63,697 nucleotides of DNA from Thauera sp. UBA6194. Lineage in GTDB: Bacteria > Pseudomonadota > Gammaproteobacteria > Burkholderiales > Rhodocyclaceae. A program made the position numbers and the translations under genes. The stretch covers positions 1 through 63,697 of the forward strand of contig DITC01000057.1 of NCBI GenBank assembly GCA_002422685.1. Reading direction: 5' to 3'. Below, piece by piece: positions 50,776-60,095 of this stretch. Each line of letters begins with the position of its first letter. Positions within the stretch are counted from its first letter, which is position 1. The notes under the pieces are model-generated. The model did not search any database. It was not told where the DNA came from and worked only from the letters and a program-made list of their open reading frames with translations.

Positions 50776-52491
50776 TTATTCGTTGGTCGTCGCCAGCACT
50801 TCTTCCAGCGAGGTGATGCCCTGCTTCACCTTGCGCAGGCCGGACTGACGCAGATCCACCACGCCTTCCTCGCGCGCCTGGGCTGCGATGTCCATCGAGT
50901 TGCCGCCCGTCATGATGATGCGGGCGATGTTCTCGCTGATCGGCATGACCTGATAGATGCCGACCCGACCCTTGTAGCCGCTGCCCTTGCAGCGGTCGCA
51001 GCCCTTGGGGCCCATTGGCTTCCAGCTGCCGTCGAGCTCTTCAGGTGCGAAGCCGGCCTCGATGAGCGCCTTTTCCGGAATGTCCAGTGGCTTCTTGCAG
51101 GAGCATAGCCGGCGGGCGAGCCGCTGCGCCGTGATAAGAATCACCGATGACGCAATATTGAACGGCGCGACGCCCATGTTCTTGAGGCGTTCGAGCGTGG
51201 AGGGGGCATCGTTGGTGTGCAGCGTGGACATCACCAGGTGGCCGGTCTGCGCCGCCTTGATCGCGATCTCGGCGGTGTCGAGGTCGCGGATCTCGCCCAC
51301 CATGATGATGTCCGGGTCCTGGCGCAGGAACGAGCGCAGCGCGGCGGAGAAGGTGAGGCCGGCCTTCTCGTTGACGTTGACCTGGTTGATGCCGGCGAGG
51401 TTGATCTCGGCCGGATCCTCTGCGGTGGAGATGTTCACCCCCGGCTTGTTGAGCATGTTCAGGCAGGTGTAGAGCGACACGGTCTTGCCCGAGCCGGTGG
51501 GGCCGGTGACGAGGATCATGCCGTAGGGGCGGTCGATGGCGGCCTGCAGCGCCTCCTTCTGCTCGGGGTCGTAGCCGAGCGCGTCGATGCCGAGCATGGC
51601 CGAGCTCGGGTCGAGGATACGCATCACGATCTTCTCGCCGTGCAGGGTCGGCAGGGTCGAGACGCGGAAGTCGATGGCCTTGTTCTTGGACAGCACCAGC
51701 TTCATGCGGCCGTCCTGGGGGACGCGCTTTTCGGAGATGTCGAGCCGCGAGATGACCTTGATGCGGGCGGCGATTCTCTCCTTGAGCACCACCGGAGGCT
51801 GTGCGATGTCGCGCAGGATGCCGTCGGTGCGCACGCGGATGCGATAGAACTTCTCGTAGGGCTCGAAGTGGATGTCCGAGGCGCCCTCGTTGATGGCGTC
51901 GATCAGGACCTTCTGGATGAACTTGACGATCGGCGCGTCATCGACCTCGTTGGCTTCCTCTTCCTCGCGTTGCTGCGCCTTGTTGTCCTGCTGCAGCATG
52001 TCGAGGTCGATCGAGTCGCCGGTGAGCTCCTTGAGCGTTTCGGCCGCGCTCTCCGCGAGCCCCTCGACCGCGCGCTTGAGCTTGTCGGCTTCGCACACCA
52101 CGAGCTCGAGCTGCATGCCGGTCTGGAAGCGGATCTCGTCGAGCGCGCGCAGGTTAGAGGGGTCGGCGACCGCGAGCGTGATGCGGTTCTGGCGCTTGAG
52201 CAGCGGGATGGCCAGGTGCTTGGCGAGCAGTTTGCGGTCGACCGCCTCGCGCGCGAGCATCTGCGGGTCGAAGGCGGCGATGTCGAGCAGCGGATAGCCG
52301 AAGGTCTCGGCGGCGAAGCGCGCCATGGCGGCGCAGTTCATCAGATTGCGGTTGGCGACCTCGAGGATGAAGGCATGACCGGCCTCGCCGGCCTGGGTCG
52401 AGCACGCGACCGCCTCCGCTTCCTGCAGATGCCCATGCTGGATCAGTGCCCTGGCGAAGCCGCTCAGTGCGGGTTTGGAAGTTACCGCCAT
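50776..52491 (-). CDS. pilB: Type IV pilus extension ATPase PilB
   Basis: Hexameric ATPase that powers pilus extension, 571 residues. The N-terminal MshEN-type domain is at about 10-150 (LLKRQNRITLAVADPSNLRA), followed by Walker A GPTGSGKT, the Asp box (ISTAEDPAEINLAGINQ), Walker B IIMVGEIRD, and a four-Cys zinc site (CSC, then CDRC). The ATG at 52491 gives the family N-terminus; a GTG 36 bases upstream is less likely. The pilin gene is not in the window. Confidence 0.94.
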   Translation of the reverse strand: MAVTSKPALSGFARALIQHGHLQEAEAVACSTQAGEAGHAFILEVANRNLMNCAAMARFAAETFGYPLLDIAAFDPQMLAREAVDRKLLAKHLAIPLLKRQNRITLAVADPSNLRALDEIRFQTGMQLELVVCEADKLKRAVEGLAESAAETLKELTGDSIDLDMLQQDNKAQQREEEEANEVDDAPIVKFIQKVLIDAINEGASDIHFEPYEKFYRIRVRTDGILRDIAQPPVVLKERIAARIKVISRLDISEKRVPQDGRMKLVLSKNKAIDFRVSTLPTLHGEKIVMRILDPSSAMLGIDALGYDPEQKEALQAAIDRPYGMILVTGPTGSGKTVSLYTCLNMLNKPGVNISTAEDPAEINLAGINQVNVNEKAGLTFSAALRSFLRQDPDIIMVGEIRDLDTAEIAIKAAQTGHLVMSTLHTNDAPSTLERLKNMGVAPFNIASSVILITAQRLARRLCSCKKPLDIPEKALIEAGFAPEELDGSWKPMGPKGCDRCKGSGYKGRVGIYQVMPISENIARIIMTGGNSMDIAAQAREEGVVDLRQSGLRKVKQGITSLEEVLATTNE

Positions 52492-52578
52492 ACCATGCTC
52501 GTGTCCGGAGTGCGATCGATGTTGCACGCCGCACCCTGCCTTGTAAAGGGCCCGTCCGTGCCCTGCGTGACGCCTGTC

Positions 52579-53859
52579 TCAGTGCGGAGTCTGTGGTGCC
52601 AGCGGGCGGTACAGGCGGGCGGTGCGGATCATCCGGTCTTCGGTCTGGACGACCTCTACCGGGGTGTCGGCGATCTTCATCGATACGCCGGTTTCGGGGA
52701 TGTCCTGGAGAAATTCGAGGATCAGGCCGTTGAGCGTCTTGGGCCCGTCGGTCGGCAGATCGAGGCCGAGCCTGCGGTTGAGCTCGCGCAGATTGGCCGA
52801 GCCGTCGACCAGCACGCTGCCGTCCTCGTTCCAGCTCATCCGGTCGGCGGCGTCGGGCGTGCTGGTGGTGAACTTGCCGATCAGCTCCTCGATGATGTCC
52901 TCGAGCGTGATCAGGCCGAGCAGCTCGCCGTACTCGTCCACCACGAAGGCGAGGCGCTGCTGGTTTTCCTGGAAGAACTGCAGCTGCGAATACAGCGGCG
53001 TGTCGGCCGGCACGTAATAGGGGCGCGCGAGCAGGCCGCGAATGCGCTCCACGTCGAACGCCTGATCCAGCGTGTCGCTCAGCAGCCGGCGCTGGTGCAG
53101 CACGCCGATCACGTGCTCGCTGTCGCCGTCGTGCACGGCGAGCCGGGTGTGGAAGCTGGTGGCGATCTGGTGGCGGATCTCGGCCTCGGGGTCGGACAGG
53201 TCGATGCCCTCGATCGCACCGCGCGGCGTCATTACGTCCTCGACGGTGATGTCCTCGAGATCAAACAGATTGAGCAGGATGCTGCGGTGCTTGTGCGGGA
53301 TGTAGTGTCCGGACTCGGCCACCATCGCGCGCAGCTCATCGACCGACAGCCCGGCGTCGGCGTCTTTTTTGGGGTTGAGGCGCATGAGCTTGAGCAGCGC
53401 GCTCGAGAACAGGTTGATGAACCAGACCGCGAAGTAGAACACCCGCAACAGCGCAGTGAGCGGATAGGCGAAGAACAGCGCGAGCCGGTCGGCGTAGGTG
53501 GCGCCGATCACCTTGGGCGTGATCTCGGCGAAAACCAGGATCGCGAACGTCACCAGCAGGGTGGCCACGCCCAGCGCCCAGCGTTCGTCGCCGAACAGCT
53601 CCATCGTGATCACGCTGACCAGGGTTGCGGCGGCGGTGTTGACGAGGTTGTTGAACAGCAGGATCACGCCCAACAGCCGGTCGGTGTGGGCGAGCAGGTC
53701 GAGCGCGAGGATGGCGCCGCGGTGATCCTGGCTGGCGAGCGAGCGCAAGCGGTAGCGGTTCGCCGCCATCATCACGGTCTCGGACATCGAGAAGCAGCCC
53801 GAGAGCACGAGCAGCACGACGAGGGCGAGGGCTTGAAGCGTCAGGGTAAGGTCCGACAC
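52579..53859 (-). CDS. CNNM/CorC-type membrane protein (HlyC/CorC family)
   Basis: A 426-residue protein: DUF21 membrane domain at about 5-190 with SGCFSMSETVMMAANRYRL, a CBS pair at about 205-335 (EDVMTPRGAIEGIDLSD, then FVVDEYGELLGLITLEDIIE), and a C-terminal CorC_HlyC domain. Relatives take part in magnesium or cobalt export. The start codon is GTG with no clear ribosome site. It may be co-transcribed with the upstream CcsA-like gene (91 bases away). Confidence 0.88.
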   Translation of the reverse strand: MSDLTLTLQALALVVLLVLSGCFSMSETVMMAANRYRLRSLASQDHRGAILALDLLAHTDRLLGVILLFNNLVNTAAATLVSVITMELFGDERWALGVATLLVTFAILVFAEITPKVIGATYADRLALFFAYPLTALLRVFYFAVWFINLFSSALLKLMRLNPKKDADAGLSVDELRAMVAESGHYIPHKHRSILLNLFDLEDITVEDVMTPRGAIEGIDLSDPEAEIRHQIATSFHTRLAVHDGDSEHVIGVLHQRRLLSDTLDQAFDVERIRGLLARPYYVPADTPLYSQLQFFQENQQRLAFVVDEYGELLGLITLEDIIEELIGKFTTSTPDAADRMSWNEDGSVLVDGSANLRELNRRLGLDLPTDGPKTLNGLILEFLQDIPETGVSMKIADTPVEVVQTEDRMIRTARLYRPLAPQTPH

Positions 53860-53950
53860 GGGCTATTCGAGGGCGGCAGGGGGCACGAGTATTGGTGGCG
53901 CTCAGGACGCTGTCAACTCGCCCGCTACGGCCTGCGCGCCGGGTACGGGG

Positions 53951-54784
53951 TCAGCCCGCGCGGCCCAGCACGATCTCGACCACGAAGCGGCTGCCGATGT
54001 ACGCGAGCACGAGGGCGATGAAACCGGCGAGCGTCCAGCGCAGGGCGAGTCGCCCGCGCCAGCCCCAGAGCCGGCGGCCGAGCAGCAGGCCGCCGAACAG
54101 GAGCCACGAGATGAAGGCGAACACGGTCTTGTGATCCACGCGGAAGGGCTGGCCGAACAGCGCTTCGGAAAAGAGCACGCCGCTGGCGAGCGTGAGCGTG
54201 AGCAGCACGAACGCGATGCCGATGAGGCGGAACAGCAGCGCCTCCATGGTGAGCAGGGGCGGCAAGCCGGCCAGCAGGCTGCTGAAATGGGCGTTGTGAA
54301 GCTGGCGGCCCGCGATCGCCATCAGCATGGCGTGCAGCGCGGCGAGCGTGAACAGGCTGTAGGCGAGCATCGCGATCACGAAGTGCGCACGAAACGCCGG
54401 CGACGCGGCGTTGGCGAGCACGTGGTCGCCCGGGAACAGCAGGGGAAGCAGGCTGGCGACCGCGCCGGCGGGCATGACCGCGGCGTGGAGTCCGTCGAGG
54501 CGGGTGTACAGGGTCTCGACCCAGTAGAAGCAGACCGCGAGCCACACTATCAGCGACACGGCGAGACCGATGCCGAAGCGCATTTCGGTGCCGGGGAAGA
54601 TGCTGCCATGCAGGGCGAGGCCATGCGCGACCATCGCCACCAGAAGCAGCAGTCGTTCGCGTGTGCTCATGCACTCTCGCCGCATGCCGGGACGGGCGAC
54701 ACCGGTCATGCAGGTGCGCCAGAAAAAGACCCCGAGGCCGGCATAAAGCGAGGCGGGAAGCAGATGAAGTAGAATTGTGCGCAT
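53951..54784 (-). CDS. CcsA/YpjD-like cytochrome c assembly family protein
   Basis: A 277-residue membrane protein with about eight helices, including FHVDHK-like PFRVDHKTVFAFISWLLFGG and FRAHFVIAMLAYSLFTLAAL, with the His residues of the heme-handling family. The canonical Trp-rich WWD segment is not clear, as in YpjD-type proteins. This gene beside ffh is common in beta- and gammaproteobacteria. Its exact role is not established. The ATG at 54784 is preferred to the GTG 27 bases upstream. Confidence 0.82.
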   Translation of the reverse strand: MRTILLHLLPASLYAGLGVFFWRTCMTGVARPGMRRECMSTRERLLLLVAMVAHGLALHGSIFPGTEMRFGIGLAVSLIVWLAVCFYWVETLYTRLDGLHAAVMPAGAVASLLPLLFPGDHVLANAASPAFRAHFVIAMLAYSLFTLAALHAMLMAIAGRQLHNAHFSSLLAGLPPLLTMEALLFRLIGIAFVLLTLTLASGVLFSEALFGQPFRVDHKTVFAFISWLLFGGLLLGRRLWGWRGRLALRWTLAGFIALVLAYIGSRFVVEIVLGRAG

Positions 54785-54832
54785 ACGTAGCCGCAGTTTA
54801 CTCCAAGTCACGCGCCCAAGGCCTCATACACA

Positions 54833-56203
54833 ATGCTCGACAATCTGACTCAACGCCTGTCCAAAGTCGTCAAGACCCTGCGCGGACAGGCGCGCCTCAC
54901 CGAAGAGAACATCCAGGAGGCGATGCGCGAGGTGCGCATGGCGCTGCTGGAAGCCGACGTCGCGCTGCCGGTGGTCAAGGATTTCGTCGCCAAGGTCAAG
55001 GAGAAGGCGGTCGGCCAGGAGGTCATCGCCTCGCTGACCCCCGGCCAGGCCCTGGTCGGCGTGGTGCATGACGAGCTGAAGGCGCTGATGGGCGGCGTCC
55101 ACGAGGGCCTGGACCTGTCCACCCAGCCGCCCGCGGTGGTGCTGATGGCCGGCCTGCAGGGTGCAGGCAAGACCACCACCACCGGCAAGCTCGCCAAGCT
55201 GCTGCACGAGCAGCAGAAGAAGAAGGTGCTGGTGGTGTCCACCGACGTCTACCGCCCGGCAGCGATCGAGCAGCTGAAGACGGTTGCGGCGCAGGCCGGG
55301 GTGGGTTTCTTCCCGTCCGAGACCGCGCAGAAGCCGGTCGACATCGCGCGCGCCGCGCTCGACTACGCGCGCAAGCACCACATCGACGTGCTGCTGGTCG
55401 ACACCGCGGGCCGTCTCGCGGTGGACGAGGCGATGATGGCCGAGATCAAGGACCTGCACGCCGCGGTCAAGCCGATCGAGACCCTGTTCGTGGTCGACGC
55501 GATGCTCGGCCAGGATGCGGTCAACACCGCGCGCGCCTTCAACGAGGCGCTGCCGCTCACCGGCGTGGTGCTGACCAAGCTCGACGGCGACTCGCGCGGC
55601 GGTGCGGCGCTGTCGGTGCGCCACGTCACCGGCAAGCCGCTCAAGTTCGCCGGTATCGGCGAGAAGCTCTCCGGCCTCGAGCCCTTCCACCCGGACCGCA
55701 TGGCCAGCCGCATCCTCGGCATGGGCGACATCCTCGGCCTGGTCGAGGAAGCCCGCCGCGGCGTCGACGAGGAAAAGGCCAAGGCTTTCGCGCAGAAGTT
55801 GAAGACCGGCAAGGGCTTCGACCTCAACGACTTCAAGGAGCAGATCGGCCAGATGCGCAAGATGGGTGGCCTGTCGTCGATGATGGACAAGCTGCCGGCG
55901 CAGTTCGCGCAGGCCGCGGGCAAGCTGCAGGGCGGCGCCGAGGAGAAGACGATCGGCCGCATCGAGGGCATCATCAACTCGATGACGCCGCTCGAGCGCG
56001 CCAAGCCCGAGCTCCTCAAGGCCAGCCGCAAGCGCCGCATCGCCGCCGGTGCCGGGGTCACGGTGCAGGAGGTCAACCGCCTGCTCAACCAGTTCGAGCA
56101 GACGCAGAAGGTGATGAAGCAGTTCTCCAAGGGTGGCATGAACAAGATGATGCGGACGATGAAGGGCATGATGCCGGGCGGCTTCCCGGGCATGCCACGC
56201 TGA
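54833..56203 (+). CDS. ffh: Signal recognition particle protein Ffh
   Basis: GTPase that binds 4.5S RNA and signal sequences for co-translational membrane targeting, 456 residues. N domain 1-85, G domain with GLQGAGKTTTTGKLA, DVYRPAAIEQL, DTAGR and TKLDGDSRGG, and an M domain from about 325 rich in Met (NKMMRTMKGMMPGGFPGMP). The RNA partner is encoded at 39.9 kb of the same window. Confidence 0.97.
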   Translation: MLDNLTQRLSKVVKTLRGQARLTEENIQEAMREVRMALLEADVALPVVKDFVAKVKEKAVGQEVIASLTPGQALVGVVHDELKALMGGVHEGLDLSTQPPAVVLMAGLQGAGKTTTTGKLAKLLHEQQKKKVLVVSTDVYRPAAIEQLKTVAAQAGVGFFPSETAQKPVDIARAALDYARKHHIDVLLVDTAGRLAVDEAMMAEIKDLHAAVKPIETLFVVDAMLGQDAVNTARAFNEALPLTGVVLTKLDGDSRGGAALSVRHVTGKPLKFAGIGEKLSGLEPFHPDRMASRILGMGDILGLVEEARRGVDEEKAKAFAQKLKTGKGFDLNDFKEQIGQMRKMGGLSSMMDKLPAQFAQAAGKLQGGAEEKTIGRIEGIINSMTPLERAKPELLKASRKRRIAAGAGVTVQEVNRLLNQFEQTQKVMKQFSKGGMNKMMRTMKGMMPGGFPGMPR

Positions 56204-56216
56204 GCGAGGTAGCGCA

Positions 56217-56993
56217 ATGAAGGACATTCTCGTCGCCTTCGGGCGCGCCAGCCGCAGCCTGATGCGGCGCGACATCTTCTGGCACCTGCTGTGGCCGGGG
56301 CTGCTCGCCGTGGTGATCTGGGCGGGCGTGGCCTTCTACGCCTGGACGCCGGTCACCGAATGGCTCTACGCCATGGTGAGCGGCTGGTCGTGGATCGATG
56401 GCTGGGTTTCCGCCTCCGAGACCACCGCGGCGATCGTGCTCGTGCTGATCCAGATCGCCACCGCCCTGCTCGTCGTGCCGCTCGTCTATGTCACCGCCGC
56501 CATGCTGGTCGGCGCGGTGGCGCTGCCGATGATGCTCGAGCGCGTCGCGCACACCGACTACACCGATCTCGAGCAGCGTCGGGGCGGCTCCAACCTCGGG
56601 AGCGCGTGGAACTCGATCCTCGCCGGCGTGCTGTTCCTGATTGCGCTCGTGGTTTCGCTGCCGCTGTGGCTGATTCCCGGCGCCGGCCTGCTGATCTCGG
56701 TCACGCTCACCGGCTGGCTCAACCAGCGCGCCTTCGGCTACGACGCCCTGATGCTGCATGCCGACAAGGCCGAACTGCAACGCCTGCGCGAAAACTGGCG
56801 GCCGCAGTTGCTGCTGCTCGGTGGCGGCACGGCGCTGCTCGCCTATGTGCCGGTGATCAACCTGGTGGCCCCGGCCTTCGCCGGCCTCGCCTTCGTCCAT
56901 TACATGCTCGAAACCCTGCGCCGCCATCGGCTCAAGTACGGTGTCACCGTGCTCGATGCCGAGGCCGGTACGACCCCGCAAAAGCTCCCATGA
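56217..56993 (+). CDS. EI24 / CysZ-like membrane protein
   Basis: A 258-residue protein with about four to five membrane helices. The order of hydrophobic blocks and the segment LIPGAGLLISVTLTGWLNQR match the EI24 family, which includes the sulfate permease CysZ. Sulfate transport is not shown here. It starts 13 bases after ffh and overlaps the next gene by ATGA. Confidence 0.75.
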   Translation: MKDILVAFGRASRSLMRRDIFWHLLWPGLLAVVIWAGVAFYAWTPVTEWLYAMVSGWSWIDGWVSASETTAAIVLVLIQIATALLVVPLVYVTAAMLVGAVALPMMLERVAHTDYTDLEQRRGGSNLGSAWNSILAGVLFLIALVVSLPLWLIPGAGLLISVTLTGWLNQRAFGYDALMLHADKAELQRLRENWRPQLLLLGGGTALLAYVPVINLVAPAFAGLAFVHYMLETLRRHRLKYGVTVLDAEAGTTPQKLP

Positions 56994-57739
56994 ACTTCGG
57001 TGCACTCATCATCGGCGACGAGATCCTCTCCGGCCGCCGCAGCGACAAACATCTCGCCAAGCTCATCGAGCTGCTCGGCGCGCGCGGCCTCAAGCTCTCA
57101 TGGGCGCGCTACGTGGGCGACGACTTCGCCCGCCTGACCGACGCTTTGCGCCAGACCTTCGCCACCGGCGACGTGGTGTTCAGTTTCGGCGGCATCGGCG
57201 CCACGCCCGACGACCGCACCCGCCAGGCGGCGGGCGCCGCGCTTGGCCTCGAGCTTGCCCTGCACCCCGAGGCCGAGGCCGAGATCCGCGCCCGCTTCGG
57301 TGACGAGATCACCCCCGAGCGCCTGCAGATGGGCGTGTATCCGCTGGGCAGCGAGATCATCCCCAACAGCTTCAACCGCATCCCGGGGTTCTCGATCCGG
57401 CAGCACTACTTCACGCCGGGTTTTCCGGTCATGGCCTGGCCGATGGTGGAGTGGGTGCTCGACACGCGCTACGCGCATCTGCACCACGCCGAGGATTACG
57501 TCGAGCAGGCGGTCACGGTGTGGGATGCCTACGAGGGGCAGCTGATCGGGCTGATGCGCCAGGTGACGGCCGACTTCCCGGATACCACCTTGTTCAGCCT
57601 GCCTACGATCGCGGCCGAAGGGCAGCGCCGCTCGCTCGAGTTGGGCATGAAGGGCAAGATTGCGCGGGTGACGCAGGCGATGGCCGTCATCAAGGCCGAT
57701 CTCTGCGCGCGCGGTCTGGAGTGGGAAGACAAGGTTTGA
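56990..57739 (+). CDS. CinA-like molybdopterin-binding domain protein
   Basis: A 249-residue protein with the MoCF_biosynth fold: ALIIGDEILSGRRSDKH and VFSFGGIGATPDDRTRQA match the N-terminal domain of CinA. The C-terminal nicotinamide-nucleotide amidase domain of CinA is absent. Function not established; nucleotide or cofactor binding is inferred from the family. It overlaps both neighbours. Confidence 0.82.
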   Translation: MNFGALIIGDEILSGRRSDKHLAKLIELLGARGLKLSWARYVGDDFARLTDALRQTFATGDVVFSFGGIGATPDDRTRQAAGAALGLELALHPEAEAEIRARFGDEITPERLQMGVYPLGSEIIPNSFNRIPGFSIRQHYFTPGFPVMAWPMVEWVLDTRYAHLHHAEDYVEQAVTVWDAYEGQLIGLMRQVTADFPDTTLFSLPTIAAEGQRRSLELGMKGKIARVTQAMAVIKADLCARGLEWEDKV

Positions 57740-58512
57740 CCGTATCGGGTCGCACCGCGGTTCAGGAGCAGGCGCACAGCCTCGTCATCGAGGGTACCCG
57801 CGTCGATCTGGTCCTGCGCCGCTCGGCGCGCCGTTCCTTTGCGCTGCAGGTCGACCACCGCGGTGCACGGGTGGCGGTGCCCCTGCGCACGCCGCTGGGC
57901 GAGGTCGAACGCTTCGTTCATAGCCACGGCCGCTGGCTGATCGAACGCCTGCGGGCGCGTGCCGCCGCCTCGCCGGCGCCGGCGCTCGAGGTGGTGGATG
58001 GGGCGCGCGTGGCGCTGTTCGGCGAGCCGCTGACGCTGCGGCTGCACGAAGGACGCAGCACGCGCTGGCGCCCCTCGGCGGACGGCGGCGAGGAACTCCT
58101 GCTGCCGACCGCCGTCGATCCGCAGCGCGCGCTGCTGCGTGCCCTGCAGGCGCGGGCGCTGACGTGGTACCGGGGTCGGGTCGAGGAATACTGTCACCGG
58201 CTCGGCGTGCCGGTGCCGCCGCTCCGGCTCTCGAGCGCACGTACGCGCTGGGGAAGTTGCAGCCGCCGTTCGGGCATCCGCCTGCATTGGCGGCTGATCC
58301 ACCTGCCGCCGGCGCTGATCGACTACGTGGTGGCGCACGAGGTCGCCCATCTTGTCGAGATGAATCACTCGCCGCGCTTCTGGGCGGTCGTCGAGCGCCT
58401 GTACCCCGATTGGCGCGTGGCGCGCACCGCCCTGCGTCGGGCGTCCGCAAGCCTGCCCGTGATCGCTGCCGCGCCCGGTTCGGATACCGGCAGCTTCGAG
58501 CAGGAAGACTGA
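57736..58512 (+). CDS. YgjP-like zinc metallopeptidase (M48 type, SprT-like)
   Basis: A 258-residue protein with the metal motif HEVAHLVEMNHSPRFW (HEvAH, then His after N). The core ARTRWGSCSRRSGIRLHWRL is typical of the YgjP family. No ATG suits; a TTG at 57736 overlaps the previous stop (TTGA) and keeps the whole domain. Coupled translation is likely. Substrate unknown. Confidence 0.8.
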   Translation: MTVSGRTAVQEQAHSLVIEGTRVDLVLRRSARRSFALQVDHRGARVAVPLRTPLGEVERFVHSHGRWLIERLRARAAASPAPALEVVDGARVALFGEPLTLRLHEGRSTRWRPSADGGEELLLPTAVDPQRALLRALQARALTWYRGRVEEYCHRLGVPVPPLRLSSARTRWGSCSRRSGIRLHWRLIHLPPALIDYVVAHEVAHLVEMNHSPRFWAVVERLYPDWRVARTALRRASASLPVIAAAPGSDTGSFEQED

Positions 58513-58540
58513 AGCTTCAAACCGAGAGAGGAAAGCACCC

Positions 58541-58927
58541 ATGAGAATCCTTCACACCATGCTGCGCGTCGGCGATCTCGATCGTTCGCTCGCGTTCTAC
58601 ACCGAAGTGCTGGGCATGCGGCTGCTGCGCAAGCACGACTACCCGGACGGCAAGTTCACGCTGGCTTTTGTCGGCTATCAGGACGAATCCGAGGGTGCGG
58701 TGCTCGAGCTCACGCACAACTGGGGCGTGGACAGCTACGAGCTGGGCAACGCCTATGGTCACGTCGCGCTCGAGGTCGAGGATGCGAAGAAGGCGTGCGA
58801 CGACATCCGCGCACGCGGCGGCAAGGTGGTGCGCGAGGCCGGGCCGATGAAGCACGGCACCACGGTCATCGCCTTCGTCGAAGATCCGGACGGCTACAAG
58901 GTCGAGCTGATCGAACGCAACAGCTGA
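58541..58927 (+). CDS. gloA: Lactoylglutathione lyase (glyoxalase I)
   Basis: Converts the glutathione hemithioacetal of methylglyoxal to lactoylglutathione. 128 residues. The metal ligands are visible: His5 (ILHTML), Glu in VLELTHN, His in YGHVALEV and Glu in KVELIE, as in the nickel-type E. coli enzyme. GAGAGG precedes the ATG. It is the last gene of the ffh-led series. Confidence 0.95.
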   Translation: MRILHTMLRVGDLDRSLAFYTEVLGMRLLRKHDYPDGKFTLAFVGYQDESEGAVLELTHNWGVDSYELGNAYGHVALEVEDAKKACDDIRARGGKVVREAGPMKHGTTVIAFVEDPDGYKVELIERNS

Positions 58928-58929
58928 GC

Positions 58930-60027
58930 TCAGGCGATCGCCGCCCGCGTCATCGGGGCGGCGAAGTCGTCTTCGTCACGGAAGCGCGCGCGGATGTCGA
59001 GCGCCTCGTCCCAGCCCTGGAGCAGGGCATCGACACAGTCGGGGTCGAAGTGTGTGCCGCGCCCGTCGCGCAACAGCGCGATCGCGCGCGACAGCGGCCA
59101 GGCCGGCTTGTAGGGGCGCGCCGAGGTCAGCGCATCGAACACGTCCGCCACCGCCACGATGCGGCCTTCGATCGGGATGGCGCGGCCCGCGAGGCCGTGC
59201 GGGTAACCGGTGCCGTCGAATTTCTCGTGGTGGGTCAGCGCGATCGTCGCGCCCAGACGCAGCACGCTGGACGAGGAATCCTTGAGGATGTCGTAGCCGA
59301 TCTGCGGATGGCGCTTCATCACCGCGAACTCTTCCGGCGTCAATTTGCCTGGTTTGAGCAGGATGGTGTCAGGAATACCCAGCTTGCCGACGTCGTGCAT
59401 CGGGGCGGCCATCTGCAGCGATTCGGTGAAATCGGCCGGGTAGCCGAGGTGGCGCGCGATCAGCGCCGAATAATGCGTCATGCGCTGGATATGCGCGCCG
59501 GTTTCCGGGTCGCGAAATTCGGCCGCGCGCGCGAGACGGGTGATGGTCTCGCGCTCGCGATCGATGATCGCCGCGGTCGCCTTGCGCACTTCGAGGGCGA
59601 GCGTCTCGGTGCGCTGGCGCGTTGCCAGATGGGCCTCGCGCAGCTTGAGCATGTTGCGCACGCGCGCGCTGAACTCCTGGCTGTCGATGGGCTTGGTGAG
59701 AAAGTCGTTGGCGCCGCAGTCGAGCGCCTCGTAGCGCACGTGACGCTCGTGGCTGGCCGTGACCATCAGCATGGGCAGGCTGTCTGGGTCACGATCCGCA
59801 CGGATCCGGCGCAGGAACTCCAGCCCGTCCATGCCGGGCATCATGTAATCGACGATGATGAGGTCGGGTTCGTTGCTCTGGCACCAGCCGAGCGCCTCGT
59901 GTGGGGCGCTGAACGGCCGGGCGTCAATGCCACCCAGCCTGTTCACGAGCAAGCTCATCAGGCTGAGGTTGAGCGCCGTGTCGTCGAGTACGACGACCTG
60001 CATCGAGCGTTGGGGCGACGAGTCCAT
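58930..60027 (-). CDS. Response regulator with HD-GYP domain
   Basis: 365 residues: a receiver domain (about 10-130, phospho-acceptor Asp60 in IIVDYMMPGMDG, Lys in LTKPID) and an HD-GYP phosphodiesterase domain (about 150-345) with HDVGKLGIPD and HHEKFDGTGYPHGL. The family breaks down cyclic di-GMP, which may tie it to the pilus genes in the window. The cognate kinase is not in the window. It converges with gloA, with a gap of only two bases. Confidence 0.93.
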   Translation of the reverse strand: MDSSPQRSMQVVVLDDTALNLSLMSLLVNRLGGIDARPFSAPHEALGWCQSNEPDLIIVDYMMPGMDGLEFLRRIRADRDPDSLPMLMVTASHERHVRYEALDCGANDFLTKPIDSQEFSARVRNMLKLREAHLATRQRTETLALEVRKATAAIIDRERETITRLARAAEFRDPETGAHIQRMTHYSALIARHLGYPADFTESLQMAAPMHDVGKLGIPDTILLKPGKLTPEEFAVMKRHPQIGYDILKDSSSSVLRLGATIALTHHEKFDGTGYPHGLAGRAIPIEGRIVAVADVFDALTSARPYKPAWPLSRAIALLRDGRGTHFDPDCVDALLQGWDEALDIRARFRDEDDFAAPMTRAAIA

Positions 60028-60095
60028 GTGCGCAGTATCGCCGCCCGCCCCGGCTGCACCGAGGAACTATTGCGCGGACAGGCCCGCGCACGCGC

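Noticed and set aside
48634..54021. Long plus-strand frames opposite pilD, pilC, pilB and the CorC-like gene
   Set aside because: All lie opposite well-conserved genes and show only the mirrored codon pattern of those genes.
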